A stretch of 64,000 bases of DNA from positions 1 through 64,000 of the forward strand of contig UQLA01000001.1 of NCBI GenBank assembly GCA_900541745.1. Direction: 5' to 3'. Positions within the stretch are counted from its first letter, which is position 1. Every line of letters starts with the position of its first letter. This DNA is from an uncultured Collinsella sp. (GTDB lineage Bacteria; Actinomycetota; Coriobacteriia; Coriobacteriales; Coriobacteriaceae). A model generated the notes under the pieces. That model searched no databases and was not told the DNA's origin. It saw only the letters and a list, made by a program, of their open reading frames with translations. Of this stretch, positions 42,177 through 49,894 are shown one piece after another. The translations under genes were made by a program, and so were the position numbers.

Positions 42177-42280
42177 ATAGGGGCGAGGGCGGCGACGGAC
42201 GAAAGTCACGCCTGTGCCACGTCCGATGTGCTAGCGTTTGGATGAATAAAACGAGCCCGTGCGGAAAGGATCCGGACCGT

Positions 42281-42766
42281 ATGCAACGTGGAAGTACATC
42301 TCCGCTGTCCCGCGAGACCGATGCGCCCGAAACCATCGTCAAGCTGGAGTGCGACATCGACGATGCGTCGCCCGAGGTACTCGCCTATGCCGCCGACCGC
42401 CTGCGCGAGGCGGGCGCCCGCGAGGTGCACTGGCTGCCTCTCTACTGCAAAAAAGGTCGCCCCGGATGGCAGTTGCAGGTAATCTGCTCGCACGAGGATA
42501 TCGAACGCCTACAGACGATTATCTTTTTGGAAACCACGACCAACGGCATCCGCCGCCAGGTTATGGAGCGCGTCTGTCTGCCGCGTCGTTTTGAGCAGGT
42601 GGCGACGCCTTGGGGCGAGGTGGCCGTTAAAGTAGCCACCCTGCCCGACGGCAGTGAGCGTGCGGCGCCCGAGTACGAGGACTGCTCCCGCCTCGCTCGC
42701 GAGCACAACGTGCCGCTCCAACGCGTGATGCAGGCGGCCCAGAGCGCGGCACTGCGATTTGAATAG
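42281..42766 (+). CDS. LarC C-terminal domain protein (nickel-pincer cofactor family)
   Basis: 161 residues matching only the second half of LarC, the CTP-dependent nickel insertase for the lactate-racemase cofactor: LECDIDDASPEVLAYAADRL, LPLYCKKGRPGWQL, LETTTNGIRR, TPWGEVAVKV and APEYEDCSRLA. The N-terminal LarC1 part and larB/larE are not adjacent. It may work with a separately encoded LarC1, or be a stand-alone relative. The start at 42281 follows AAAGGA; an in-frame ATG at 42242 is possible. Confidence 0.75.
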   Translation: MQRGSTSPLSRETDAPETIVKLECDIDDASPEVLAYAADRLREAGAREVHWLPLYCKKGRPGWQLQVICSHEDIERLQTIIFLETTTNGIRRQVMERVCLPRRFEQVATPWGEVAVKVATLPDGSERAAPEYEDCSRLAREHNVPLQRVMQAAQSAALRFE

Positions 42767-42821
42767 CGCGGCCGGCGACATCCCGCGCCCAGTCATATCA
42801 ACCCCACCCGAAAGGACCACC

Positions 42822-43370
42822 ATGAAATACCTCATCGCTTCCGACATTCACGGCTCGGCATATTGGACCGAACGCCTCTGCGCCGCCATCGAGTCCGAGC
42901 AGCCCGACCGCATCGTGCTGCTGGGCGACCTGCTCTACCACGGCCCGCGCAACGACCTGCCGCGCGACTATGCCCCCAAGCGTGTGATTCCGCTGCTCAA
43001 CGCCCTGGCCGACCGCATCATCGCGGTGCGCGGCAACTGTGACGCCGAGGTCGACCAGATGGTGCTCGACTTCCCCGTCATGGCCGACTACGCCACGCTG
43101 TTCGACGAGACCGGCCGCGAGCTGTTCCTGACACACGGCCATGTCTTTGGCGCCGGCATGCACAACAGCGTCGACCACGCGCCCGCGCTGCCCGAGGGCT
43201 CCGCGCTCGTCTACGGCCACACGCACATCAAGGTCAACGAGGCAAGCAAGGCGCACCCGGGCCTGTGGCTCTTCAATCCCGGCAGCGTGAGCATTCCCAA
43301 AGACGGTACGCACAGCTACGGCATCTACGAGGGCGGCGCGTTCCGCCACGTGATCCTGGAGGAGGAATAG
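42822..43370 (+). CDS. YfcE/MJ0936-type phosphodiesterase
   Basis: 182-residue calcineurin-like metallophosphatase. Metal ligands lie in ASDIHGSAYW, LLGDLLYHG, VRGNCDAEVD, THGHVFG and YGHTHIKV. Related enzymes hydrolyse cyclic or bis-p-nitrophenyl phosphodiesters; the natural substrate is unknown. AAAGGACC precedes the ATG. It is 2 bp from mazG and probably co-transcribed. Confidence 0.9.
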   Translation: MKYLIASDIHGSAYWTERLCAAIESEQPDRIVLLGDLLYHGPRNDLPRDYAPKRVIPLLNALADRIIAVRGNCDAEVDQMVLDFPVMADYATLFDETGRELFLTHGHVFGAGMHNSVDHAPALPEGSALVYGHTHIKVNEASKAHPGLWLFNPGSVSIPKDGTHSYGIYEGGAFRHVILEEE

Positions 43371-43372
43371 CC

Positions 43373-44233
43373 ATGGCGCAGCACATGGCTCAGCAAAATG
43401 CCGAGGGCTCGCGCAATCTGTCCACGCTGGTCGACGCGTCGGCCGAGCTGCAGCATCTGGTGCAGACCGTCTGGCGCTTGCGTCAGCCCGACGGCTGCCC
43501 GTGGGACCGCGAGCAGACGCACCGCAGCATTGGCAAGAACATGATCGAGGAGGCCTACGAGGCGCTCGACTGCATCGAGGCGGACGACGCGGTTCACCTG
43601 CGCGAGGAGCTGGGTGACGTGCTCATGCAGGTCGTGCTGCATGCGCAGATTGCTGCTGACGCCGGCGAGTTTACGCTGGCCGACGTGGCGCACGATATCG
43701 ACGCCAAGCTCATCCGCCGTCATCCGCACGTGTTTGGCGATGTAGATGCCGACAGTTCCGACGAGGTACTCAAGATTTGGGACGAGGTTAAGCTTGCCGA
43801 GAAAGCCGCCAAGGACAAGGCCGTGGCGGCAGGCGAGGCTGCGCCCGAGGGCCTGCTCGACGGCGTGCCCACGCATCTACCGGCGCTGATGCAGGCGCAG
43901 AAGGTGTCGCGCAAGGCGGCTGCCGTGGGCTTTGAGTGGGAGACGGTCCAGGACGTGTGGGACGAGGTCGCCGAGGAGCGTGCCGAGTTTGAGGCCGAGG
44001 CCCCTGGCTCGCCCGAGCGCGAAATGGAGTTTGGCGATCTGCTCTTTGCCCTGGTCAACGTTGCACGCAAAGAGGGCATTGACGCCGAGAGTGCCCTTCG
44101 TGCCAGCACGGCAAAGTTCCGCCGCCGCTGGGCCGCGATGGAGCGGATGGCGGCCGATGCTCACGTGGATCTTGCCGAGCTTTCGACCCACGGCCTCAAC
44201 GACCTGTGGGATGCCGCAAAGGCGGAGGAGTAA
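43373..44233 (+). CDS. mazG: Nucleoside triphosphate pyrophosphohydrolase MazG
   Basis: House-cleaning enzyme that converts NTPs/dNTPs to monophosphates. Two MazG-type helical domains: CPWDREQTHRSI ... EEAYEALD ... LREELGDVLMQVVLHA in the N-terminal half, and EEVAEERAEFEAE ... FGDLLFALVNVAR in the C-terminal half. It has 286 residues. GGAGGAAT at the end of the preceding gene supplies the ribosome site. Confidence 0.92.
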   Translation: MAQHMAQQNAEGSRNLSTLVDASAELQHLVQTVWRLRQPDGCPWDREQTHRSIGKNMIEEAYEALDCIEADDAVHLREELGDVLMQVVLHAQIAADAGEFTLADVAHDIDAKLIRRHPHVFGDVDADSSDEVLKIWDEVKLAEKAAKDKAVAAGEAAPEGLLDGVPTHLPALMQAQKVSRKAAAVGFEWETVQDVWDEVAEERAEFEAEAPGSPEREMEFGDLLFALVNVARKEGIDAESALRASTAKFRRRWAAMERMAADAHVDLAELSTHGLNDLWDAAKAEE

Positions 44234-44425
44234 GACTGCGGGAACGACGGGCTGACACGCTTCATCGTTCCCGCTAAATTTTTCGAAAATCAAGTGTATC
44301 CCTCGGCTAACTTAGGGCATAATGCAAAAAGTGCGACATGGCTAACTTATGAACCTGCGCGCCTCTACAGCGTGCAAGCCGCGTCGCCAAGCATTCAACC
44401 CGTTTCCAAGTGAGAGGGAGACAAC

Positions 44426-45715
44426 ATGAGCGATATTTTGGACGTTTACGGTCGCGAGGTGCTCGACAGCCGCGGCAATCCCACCGTCGAGGTCGAGGTC
44501 GTGCTCGAGGACGGCAGCTTTGGCCGCGCAATGGTGCCTTCGGGTGCTTCGACCGGCGCCTTTGAAGCCTGCGAGCTGCGCGATGGCGACAAGGGCCGCT
44601 ACCTGGGCAAGGGCGTTTCGCAGGCCGTCGAGCATGTCAACAACGAGTGCGCTAACGCCGTCGTGGGCCTCGATGCCTTCGACCAGCGCGCCGTCGATGC
44701 CGCGCTGATTGCTGCGGACGGTACCCCCAACAAGACCAAGCTCGGTGCCAACGCCATCCTGGGCGTGTCGCTGGCCGTCGCCCGCGCCGCTGCCGAGTCG
44801 GCGGGCCTGTCGCTGTACCAGTACCTGGGCGGCGTCAACGCCCACCTGCTGCCCACGCCCATGATGAACATTCTCAACGGCGGCGTGCATGCCGACAATA
44901 ACGTTGACTTCCAGGAGTTCATGATCATGCCGGTGGGCGCCCCGAGCTTTGCCGAGGGCCTGCGTTGGTGCGCCGAGGTCTACCACACCCTCAAGGGCGT
45001 GCTGCACGAGGCTGGCCTGGGCGGTGGTGTGGGCGACGAGGGCGGCTTTGCCCCCAACCTTAAGACCAATGCCGAGCCGTTTGAGTACATCACCAAGGCC
45101 GTGGAAAAGGCCGGTTTTAAGCCCGGCGTCGACTTCATGTACGCCATGGATCCGGCCTCGACCGAGTTCTACAACGCCGAGACCGGCATGTACGAGCTCA
45201 AGGGCGAGGGTGTTGAGTACACGAGCGCCCAGATGGTCGATTACTGGGAGAAGCTCGTCGACACCTATCCCATCATTTCCATCGAGGACGGCATGGCCGA
45301 GGAAGACTGGGACGGCTGGGTCGAGCTTACTCGCCGCATTGGCAACAAGGTGCAGCTGGTGGGCGACGACCTGTTCGTTACCAACACCGAGCGCCTTAAG
45401 AAGGGTATCGAGCTGGGCGCCGCCAATGCGATCCTGGTCAAGGTCAACCAGATTGGCACGCTCACCGAGTCGCTCGAGGCTATCGAGACCGCCAAGGAGG
45501 CCGGCTACGCCTGCATCGTGAGCCACCGCTCCGGCGAGACCGAGGACTCCACGATCGCCGACCTGGTCGTGGGCGTCAACGCCGGTCAGATCAAGTCGGG
45601 CGCCCCGTGCCGCAGCGATCGCATCGCCAAGTACAACCAGCTCATCCGCATCGAGGACGAGCTCGAGGGCAGTGCGCGCTACGCCGGCAAGGCCGCGTTC
45701 TACAACATTCGCTAA
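44426..45715 (+). CDS. eno: Enolase
   Basis: Interconverts 2-phosphoglycerate and phosphoenolpyruvate. SGASTGAFEA, VGDEGGFAPN, SIEDGMAEEDW and SHRSGETEDSTIADL are present in 429 residues, all catalytic and Mg-binding residues retained. GAGAGGGAG precedes the ATG. A CATAAT box near 44310 suggests a promoter and a leader of about 110 bases. Confidence 0.98.
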   Translation: MSDILDVYGREVLDSRGNPTVEVEVVLEDGSFGRAMVPSGASTGAFEACELRDGDKGRYLGKGVSQAVEHVNNECANAVVGLDAFDQRAVDAALIAADGTPNKTKLGANAILGVSLAVARAAAESAGLSLYQYLGGVNAHLLPTPMMNILNGGVHADNNVDFQEFMIMPVGAPSFAEGLRWCAEVYHTLKGVLHEAGLGGGVGDEGGFAPNLKTNAEPFEYITKAVEKAGFKPGVDFMYAMDPASTEFYNAETGMYELKGEGVEYTSAQMVDYWEKLVDTYPIISIEDGMAEEDWDGWVELTRRIGNKVQLVGDDLFVTNTERLKKGIELGAANAILVKVNQIGTLTESLEAIETAKEAGYACIVSHRSGETEDSTIADLVVGVNAGQIKSGAPCRSDRIAKYNQLIRIEDELEGSARYAGKAAFYNIR

Positions 45716-45778
45716 ACAGGCGGTGCTCGCGGGGGCGGGGTTGACTCGGCTCCGCTCCACTTCTGATGGCCGCCATTG

Positions 45779-45811
45779 GGCGCTGGGCCGTATGGCTCAG
45801 CGCCTTTTTTA
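45779..45811 (+). terminator. Terminator of eno
   Basis: GGCGCTG pairs with CAGCGCC around an inner GCC/GGC pairing and is followed by TTTTTTATG. Confidence 0.88.
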
Positions 45812-45901
45812 TGTCGAGCAAAGGCTGGCGAAGGCGGTGCGCGCGCTCGTGCTATAACTAGAATACTTAGCGCAAACAAACCTCAACCGCACAAGGCGCA
45901 C

Positions 45902-46663
45902 ATGGATCAGATTTACGACAACAGGTACTATTCCGCCGGTTCGCGTGAGCCGTCGCCTCGCCGTGCGCGCACGGTGCAGCTCGGTGGGTCCGCCTACGCC
46001 GGCGCCGACCGCTCCACGCAGCGCCCGACAAGTACCTCGCGCCCCAATGCTCAAGTGAATACTTCGACAGATGGACCAGTGCGCCCAGCACGTTCGTTGC
46101 ATGCTCAGCGCTCGTCGGCTCAAACGCACGATAGGTCGAGCAGGCCCTCGAACCGTCTTTCGGGCTCGGACTTTATGCACTACGCCAACGACAACGCGGT
46201 GGTCAAGGCAATCTACGACTTTACCCACGGTCCTCAGCGAGGGCTATTCATCGGCATCGTCGTTGCCCTGGTGCTCGTGAGCCTGTATTTCCCCGTGCGC
46301 GACCTGTATGTGGCAAAGCGCTCGAGCGATATCTTGGCCAAGCAGGTCGAGATTCGCCAGCAATACAATGATGAGCTGCAAAAAAGCGTCGACAAGTTGC
46401 TCTCGGAGGAGGGCATCAAGGATGCGGCATCCGAGGACCTGGGCCTGGTGATGCCCGGCGAGAAGAGGATTGAAGTGCAGGGCCTAGACGGCGATTCGGA
46501 TGCCTCGTCGAGCCAGAAGTCGTCGAACGCCAAGAAAGCCAGCGAAGTTGCCAAGGAAATCGAAGAAGTCGGTAAGGACGCGCCGTGGTACATTCAGACG
46601 CTCGACATGCTGTTTGGATTTAACGGCGTCGAGGGTCAGACGGTCGCGTCCAGCGGCGAGTAG
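45902..46663 (+). CDS. DivIC/FtsB-like septum protein
   Basis: 253 residues. A long, charged and probably disordered N-terminal region (1-100) precedes one membrane segment (about 118-137, GLFIGIVVALVLVSLYF). A coiled coil (about 145-175) with the family's LLSEEGIKDAASEDLGLV pattern follows. This fits the DivIC/FtsB protein of the division machinery, with its C-terminal part outside the membrane. No clear Shine-Dalgarno precedes ATG 45902. Confidence 0.75.
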   Translation: MDQIYDNRYYSAGSREPSPRRARTVQLGGSAYAGADRSTQRPTSTSRPNAQVNTSTDGPVRPARSLHAQRSSAQTHDRSSRPSNRLSGSDFMHYANDNAVVKAIYDFTHGPQRGLFIGIVVALVLVSLYFPVRDLYVAKRSSDILAKQVEIRQQYNDELQKSVDKLLSEEGIKDAASEDLGLVMPGEKRIEVQGLDGDSDASSSQKSSNAKKASEVAKEIEEVGKDAPWYIQTLDMLFGFNGVEGQTVASSGE

Positions 46664-46691
46664 GCGAGTAGCGCCCGGAGGGGAGCCCGCA

Positions 46692-47693
46692 ATGACAAAT
46701 TGCAAACGATATAAGGTGGCCGCGATTGACCTGGGGACGGTTTCGTCGCGGCTGGTGCTGGCCCAGGTCGAGGGCGGGGCGATCGTGGAATCGTCCAAGC
46801 ATACCGAGATTACCGACTTGGGCGAGGGCGTGGACGCGACGGGGCGCTTTTGCGAGGCGGCCGTTGAGCGCGTGCTCGCTGCGTGTCGGATGTTTGTGGA
46901 CGAGGCTCGTGCCTTTGGGGCTGCGTGCGTCTGCACCACGTGCACGAGCGCCGCGCGCGATGCGTCCAACGCCGCGCTGCTACTGGGCGGACTGCGCGAT
47001 CTGGGGCTTGAGCCACAGGTGATTCCGGGAGAGGTTGAGGCGCGCCTGACATTTTTTGGCGTGGCGCACGACTTTGCTGGCGAGCGCATTATCGTCGCCG
47101 ATTCGGGCGGTGGCTCCACGGAGCTCGCGACGGGCGTGTACGCGCCGGAGCGCGGAGTCTTTGCGCTGGAGGGAACGCGCTCGCTGGACATCGGCTGCCG
47201 CCGCGTGACCGAGCGGTTTTTCTCGGCACTGCCGCCGTCGACGAACAAGCTTGCGGCTGCCGCCGCGTGGGCGGGCGAGCAGTTCTCCGCCTATTTTGAG
47301 GGCCTGCCCAGCGACTTTGAGCGCGCCGAGCGCCTCGTTGCGGTGGGCGGTACCGTCACCACGCTCGTGGCGCTGGTCCACGAACTGGAGCCGTACGACT
47401 CGAGCTTTGTGCACCTGCGCGAGCTTTCGCTGGACCAGGTTTCGGCCGCTATCGAGCGCATGTCCACGTTGGACGTGGAGGGCATCGCCGCGCTGCCGGG
47501 CGTGCAGCCCAAGCGCGCGGGCGTGATTCTCGCTGGCGCCGTGGTGATTCGCGAGCTCATGCGAGCCGGCGGCTACGACACGCTCACCGTAAGCGAGAAC
47601 AGCCTACTCGCTGGCATGGTCGCCACCATCAACGAGGTTCTCGACGGCGCGACTCCCACCATCGCCTGGACCCCGAGTCTGAGCGCTCTTTAA
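46692..47693 (+). CDS. Exopolyphosphatase / pppGpp phosphatase family protein
   Basis: 333 residues of the Ppx/GppA ASKHA fold. Phosphate-loop motifs VAAIDLGTVSSRLVLA (Thr-Val in place of the usual Ser-Asn) and ADSGGGSTELA are present. Only the two N-terminal ASKHA domains fit in this length, so it is the short form. GAGGGGAG precedes the ATG. Polyphosphate versus pppGpp as substrate is unresolved. Confidence 0.88.
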   Translation: MTNCKRYKVAAIDLGTVSSRLVLAQVEGGAIVESSKHTEITDLGEGVDATGRFCEAAVERVLAACRMFVDEARAFGAACVCTTCTSAARDASNAALLLGGLRDLGLEPQVIPGEVEARLTFFGVAHDFAGERIIVADSGGGSTELATGVYAPERGVFALEGTRSLDIGCRRVTERFFSALPPSTNKLAAAAAWAGEQFSAYFEGLPSDFERAERLVAVGGTVTTLVALVHELEPYDSSFVHLRELSLDQVSAAIERMSTLDVEGIAALPGVQPKRAGVILAGAVVIRELMRAGGYDTLTVSENSLLAGMVATINEVLDGATPTIAWTPSLSAL

Positions 47694-47706
47694 CCGTCTC
47701 CCTCTG

Positions 47707-47773
47707 AGTTGCGGTGAAATAGTTCCTAAATGGGCTGGTAAACGGCCAAAACAGGAACTATTCCACCGCAACT
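47707..47773. repeat. 21-bp-arm hairpin after the exopolyphosphatase gene
   Basis: Arms AGTTGCGGTGAAATAGTTCC and GGAACTATTCCACCGCAACT pair with a single A/C-type mismatch around a 25-base loop. It begins 14 bases after the stop codon and has no T tract. Confidence 0.85.
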
Positions 47774-47947
47774 TCTAAGGAACCGAAGCGATTTTTTAGC
47801 CCGTCCTAAATTAGCTGACTTTCTGAAGCGCGGGGCGGTGGGACGTCTGCGTATTTGCTGCACAAATCCGCACCGGCTTCGGCCGCCTGCCGGCGCCCTC
47901 GCCGGCTCGCTGCGGACGCTGCGCGTCCGCTTGACGCTCGCCCCCTC

Positions 47948-47973
47948 GCGGGTTCGAGCCCCAACGGCGTCCA
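47948..47973 (+). other. tRNA T-arm-like fragment
   Basis: GCGGGTTCGAGCCCC followed by AACGGCGTCCA resembles a tRNA 3' end, but no matching 5' acceptor or anticodon arm can be found upstream. It faces the minus-strand tRNA-Leu across that gene's terminator, as the fragment at 12426 faces tRNA-Gln. Confidence 0.35.
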
Positions 47974-47975
47974 AA

Positions 47976-48010
47976 TAAAACGGGCCCGCATCCCTGGGGG
48001 ACACGGGCTC
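47976..48010 (-). terminator. Terminator of tRNA-Leu
   Basis: On the minus strand GCCCG..TCCC pairs with GGGA..CGGGC and is followed by GTTTTATTT. It lies 13 bases after the tRNA. Confidence 0.8.
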
Positions 48011-48022
48011 GTAAACAATACA

Positions 48023-48107
48023 TGGTAGGGGCGGTGGGACTCGAACCCACAATCCTTGCGGCGAGAGATTTTAAGTCTCCTGCGTATGCCAATTCCGCCA
48101 CGCCCCC
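48023..48107 (-). tRNA. tRNA-Leu (anticodon TAA)
   Basis: 85 bases with an encoded CCA and a long variable arm as in class II tRNAs. The acceptor stem is GGGGGCG/CGCCCCT (one G-T pair), the anticodon stem GAGA/TCTC has loop CTTAAAA, and the T-arm reads GTGGGTTCGAGTCCCAC. Confidence 0.97.
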
Positions 48108-48138
48108 GTGAGACTAGAAGTCTAGCACAAGCCGTCCG

Positions 48139-48762
48139 TTACGCGTTGACGGCCATCGAGTGTTGGCCCGACTTCTCCAGGAACTCCTGGAACTTGGCTT
48201 CGTCGCCCTTGTTCTTGTACTGCAGGGCCAGCAGGTATTCCAGGCGGCAGCTCTTGACCTTGTCGTCACCGGCCTCCTTGAGCATGCGCTCCAGCTCGGG
48301 AATGTCGTTGTGGCGCTTCAAGATCATCGTGTCGTACATCAGCTGGCATTCGTGTGCGACTGCCTCGGCCTGACCGCCCTCAAAGCCCTTGATCTCGTGC
48401 AGGAGCTCCTTGGATTTTTTGCGGTCCTCCTGGCCAACGTAGTAGTTAAAGGCCTTAATCACCAGGTCGACGCGCTGCATCTTGGGCAGATTGAGTCCCA
48501 GCAGCAAATCGAACATCTCGTCGGCGCGCTTGTGGTCCTCGCGCAGCAGATAGGAGTTCAGGCGCAGGTAGTCGCGGTTATAGCGCGGGTACAGCATGCT
48601 GGTGAGTTTGCCATCGAGCAAGCGATCGAACTCGTCCCACTGCTTGGCAGCCATAAGCTGCTGCAGGCGCTTAAACGTGGTGCGTTTTTTGACGCTAAAG
48701 AACACCGACACGGCGATACAGATGATGACGACGGCGGTCCAGAGGGTGCGGGAATCGGGCAT
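48139..48762 (-). CDS. Membrane-anchored TPR-like protein of unknown function
   Basis: 207 residues. One N-terminal membrane segment (about 8-24, LWTAVVIICIAVSVFFSV) is followed by basic residues and then an all-helical region with TPR-like repeats (for example YLRLNSYLLREDHKRADEMF, LEYLLALQYKNKGDEAKFQEF). It probably serves as a cytoplasmic scaffold attached to the membrane. No catalytic motif is seen. It is a single gene downstream of the tRNA-Leu locus on the other side. Confidence 0.7.
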   Translation of the reverse strand: MPDSRTLWTAVVIICIAVSVFFSVKKRTTFKRLQQLMAAKQWDEFDRLLDGKLTSMLYPRYNRDYLRLNSYLLREDHKRADEMFDLLLGLNLPKMQRVDLVIKAFNYYVGQEDRKKSKELLHEIKGFEGGQAEAVAHECQLMYDTMILKRHNDIPELERMLKEAGDDKVKSCRLEYLLALQYKNKGDEAKFQEFLEKSGQHSMAVNA

Positions 48763-48925
48763 ATTGGGGTCCTTAGTCGCTCATAAAGCGAGCGGTATGA
48801 CAACACGTACTAGATGTATTATACGCAGCGCGCAAGCAAACTGGCATAAAAGCTCATCGAGGCTGAGTGCCATCGCTCGCTGCGGTACACTTACCTAAAG
48901 TAAACCACGAAGGGAGACATTACCT

Positions 48926-49213
48926 ATGAAGAAGATCGTTTTGGCTTGCGGTGCTGGCGCTGCTACTTCCACGCTCGTTGCCCAGAAGGTCGCTACCCTG
49001 CTCGACGCCAACGGTTACGCCGACAAGTACGAGATCGTGCAGTGCGCCATCTCCGAGGCCAAGGACGTTTGCGACGAGGGCGCCGACCTGCTGATCGCCA
49101 CCACCGTTGCCCCCGAGGGCCTCACCTGCCCGTACGTGAGCGGCGTGCCCTTCATGACCGGCATGAACCGCGTCGCCGCCGAGAAGGCCGTCCTCGACGT
49201 CATGGCTCAGTAG
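48926..49213 (+). CDS. PTS EIIB of the galactitol family, orphan
   Basis: 95 residues with the phosphocysteine loop LACGAGAATSTLVA (Cys8) and the P-loop-like fold of GatB/SgcB proteins. AAGGGAG precedes the ATG. No EIIA or EIIC gene is adjacent; a VOC-domain gene follows 11 bp later. It may serve a transporter encoded elsewhere or act as a phospho-switch. Confidence 0.85.
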   Translation: MKKIVLACGAGAATSTLVAQKVATLLDANGYADKYEIVQCAISEAKDVCDEGADLLIATTVAPEGLTCPYVSGVPFMTGMNRVAAEKAVLDVMAQ

Positions 49214-49224
49214 GCGCTGACTGC

Positions 49225-49599
49225 ATGAGTGAGCAGAACGCCAATCCGGTCGAGCTCTTTGGTATGCGCGTTGCCCATGTGGGCATTAACGCTGCCGACC
49301 CGGCAGACGCCTTGGAGATTGCGGAGCTGTTCTCGACGATGATGGGCCTGCCCGTTATCGAGACCCCGGTTTCGTACTTTAACGATTCGCTGGTCGAGAT
49401 CATGAAGCAGAACGGTCGTGGCACCAAGGGCCACATTGGCTTTGCCGTCAACGACATCGATGCGGCCGAGAAGTGGTTTGCCGAACGCGGGCTCGAGGTC
49501 AACGAGGAGTCGCGCGCGCTGCTGCCCGACGGCGGCACCAAGCTCGTGTACTTTAAGCGCGAGTTCGCCGGCTTCGCCGTGCATCTGTGCCGCGAGTAG
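49225..49599 (+). CDS. VOC (glyoxalase-like) family protein
   Basis: 124 residues with two beta-alpha-beta-beta-beta modules: VAHVGINAADPADALEIAELFSTMMGLP and GHIGFAVNDIDAAEKWFAERGL. Possible metal ligands are His and Glu at the module ends (HVGI, HIGF, VEIM). The substrate is unknown. It is probably co-transcribed with the orphan EIIB and ends before a strong terminator. Confidence 0.75.
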   Translation: MSEQNANPVELFGMRVAHVGINAADPADALEIAELFSTMMGLPVIETPVSYFNDSLVEIMKQNGRGTKGHIGFAVNDIDAAEKWFAERGLEVNEESRALLPDGGTKLVYFKREFAGFAVHLCRE

Positions 49600-49628
49600 C
49601 GCACAAGCTGCTATGGCTAACGAAAAAA

Positions 49629-49661
49629 TGGGGTAAGGCGCGTGGCCTTGCCCCATTTTTA
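49629..49661 (+). terminator. Terminator of the EIIB-VOC operon
   Basis: TGGGGTAAGGC/GCCTTGCCCCA with a 5-base loop is followed by TTTTT. Confidence 0.92.
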
Positions 49662-49692
49662 ATGCCGAGAGGGTGACTGACGGGCTGCCGTA

Positions 49693-49880
49693 AATCGAAG
49701 GTGAATAGCTTTCCGCGAAGTGAACGAGTGAAATCGAACCCCTGGAGCATCGACACTTTGGAGGCACCGTTTCCTGTGGTTTTGTCTGGTTTTTCCTGCG
49801 GTTTTGGCGCCAAAAAGTGTGGATGCTTCGGGGGTCCAAAATAGGTCGTTCACTTCGCGGAAAAGCATTCACCTTCGATT
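49693..49880. repeat. Family B long palindromic element, copy 1
   Basis: 188 bp. The copy-specific arms AATCGAAGGTGAAT/ATTCACCTTCGATT enclose a core shared with 52767-52948: TTTCCGYGAAGTGAACG with its complement CGTTCACTTCGC-GAAAA, then GTGAAATCGRACCCC, CATCGACACTTTG and CCGTTTCCTGYGGTTTTG. It fills the gap between the convergent VOC and histidine kinase genes. Confidence 0.9.
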
Positions 49881-49894
49881 CGTGAGAGACGCCC

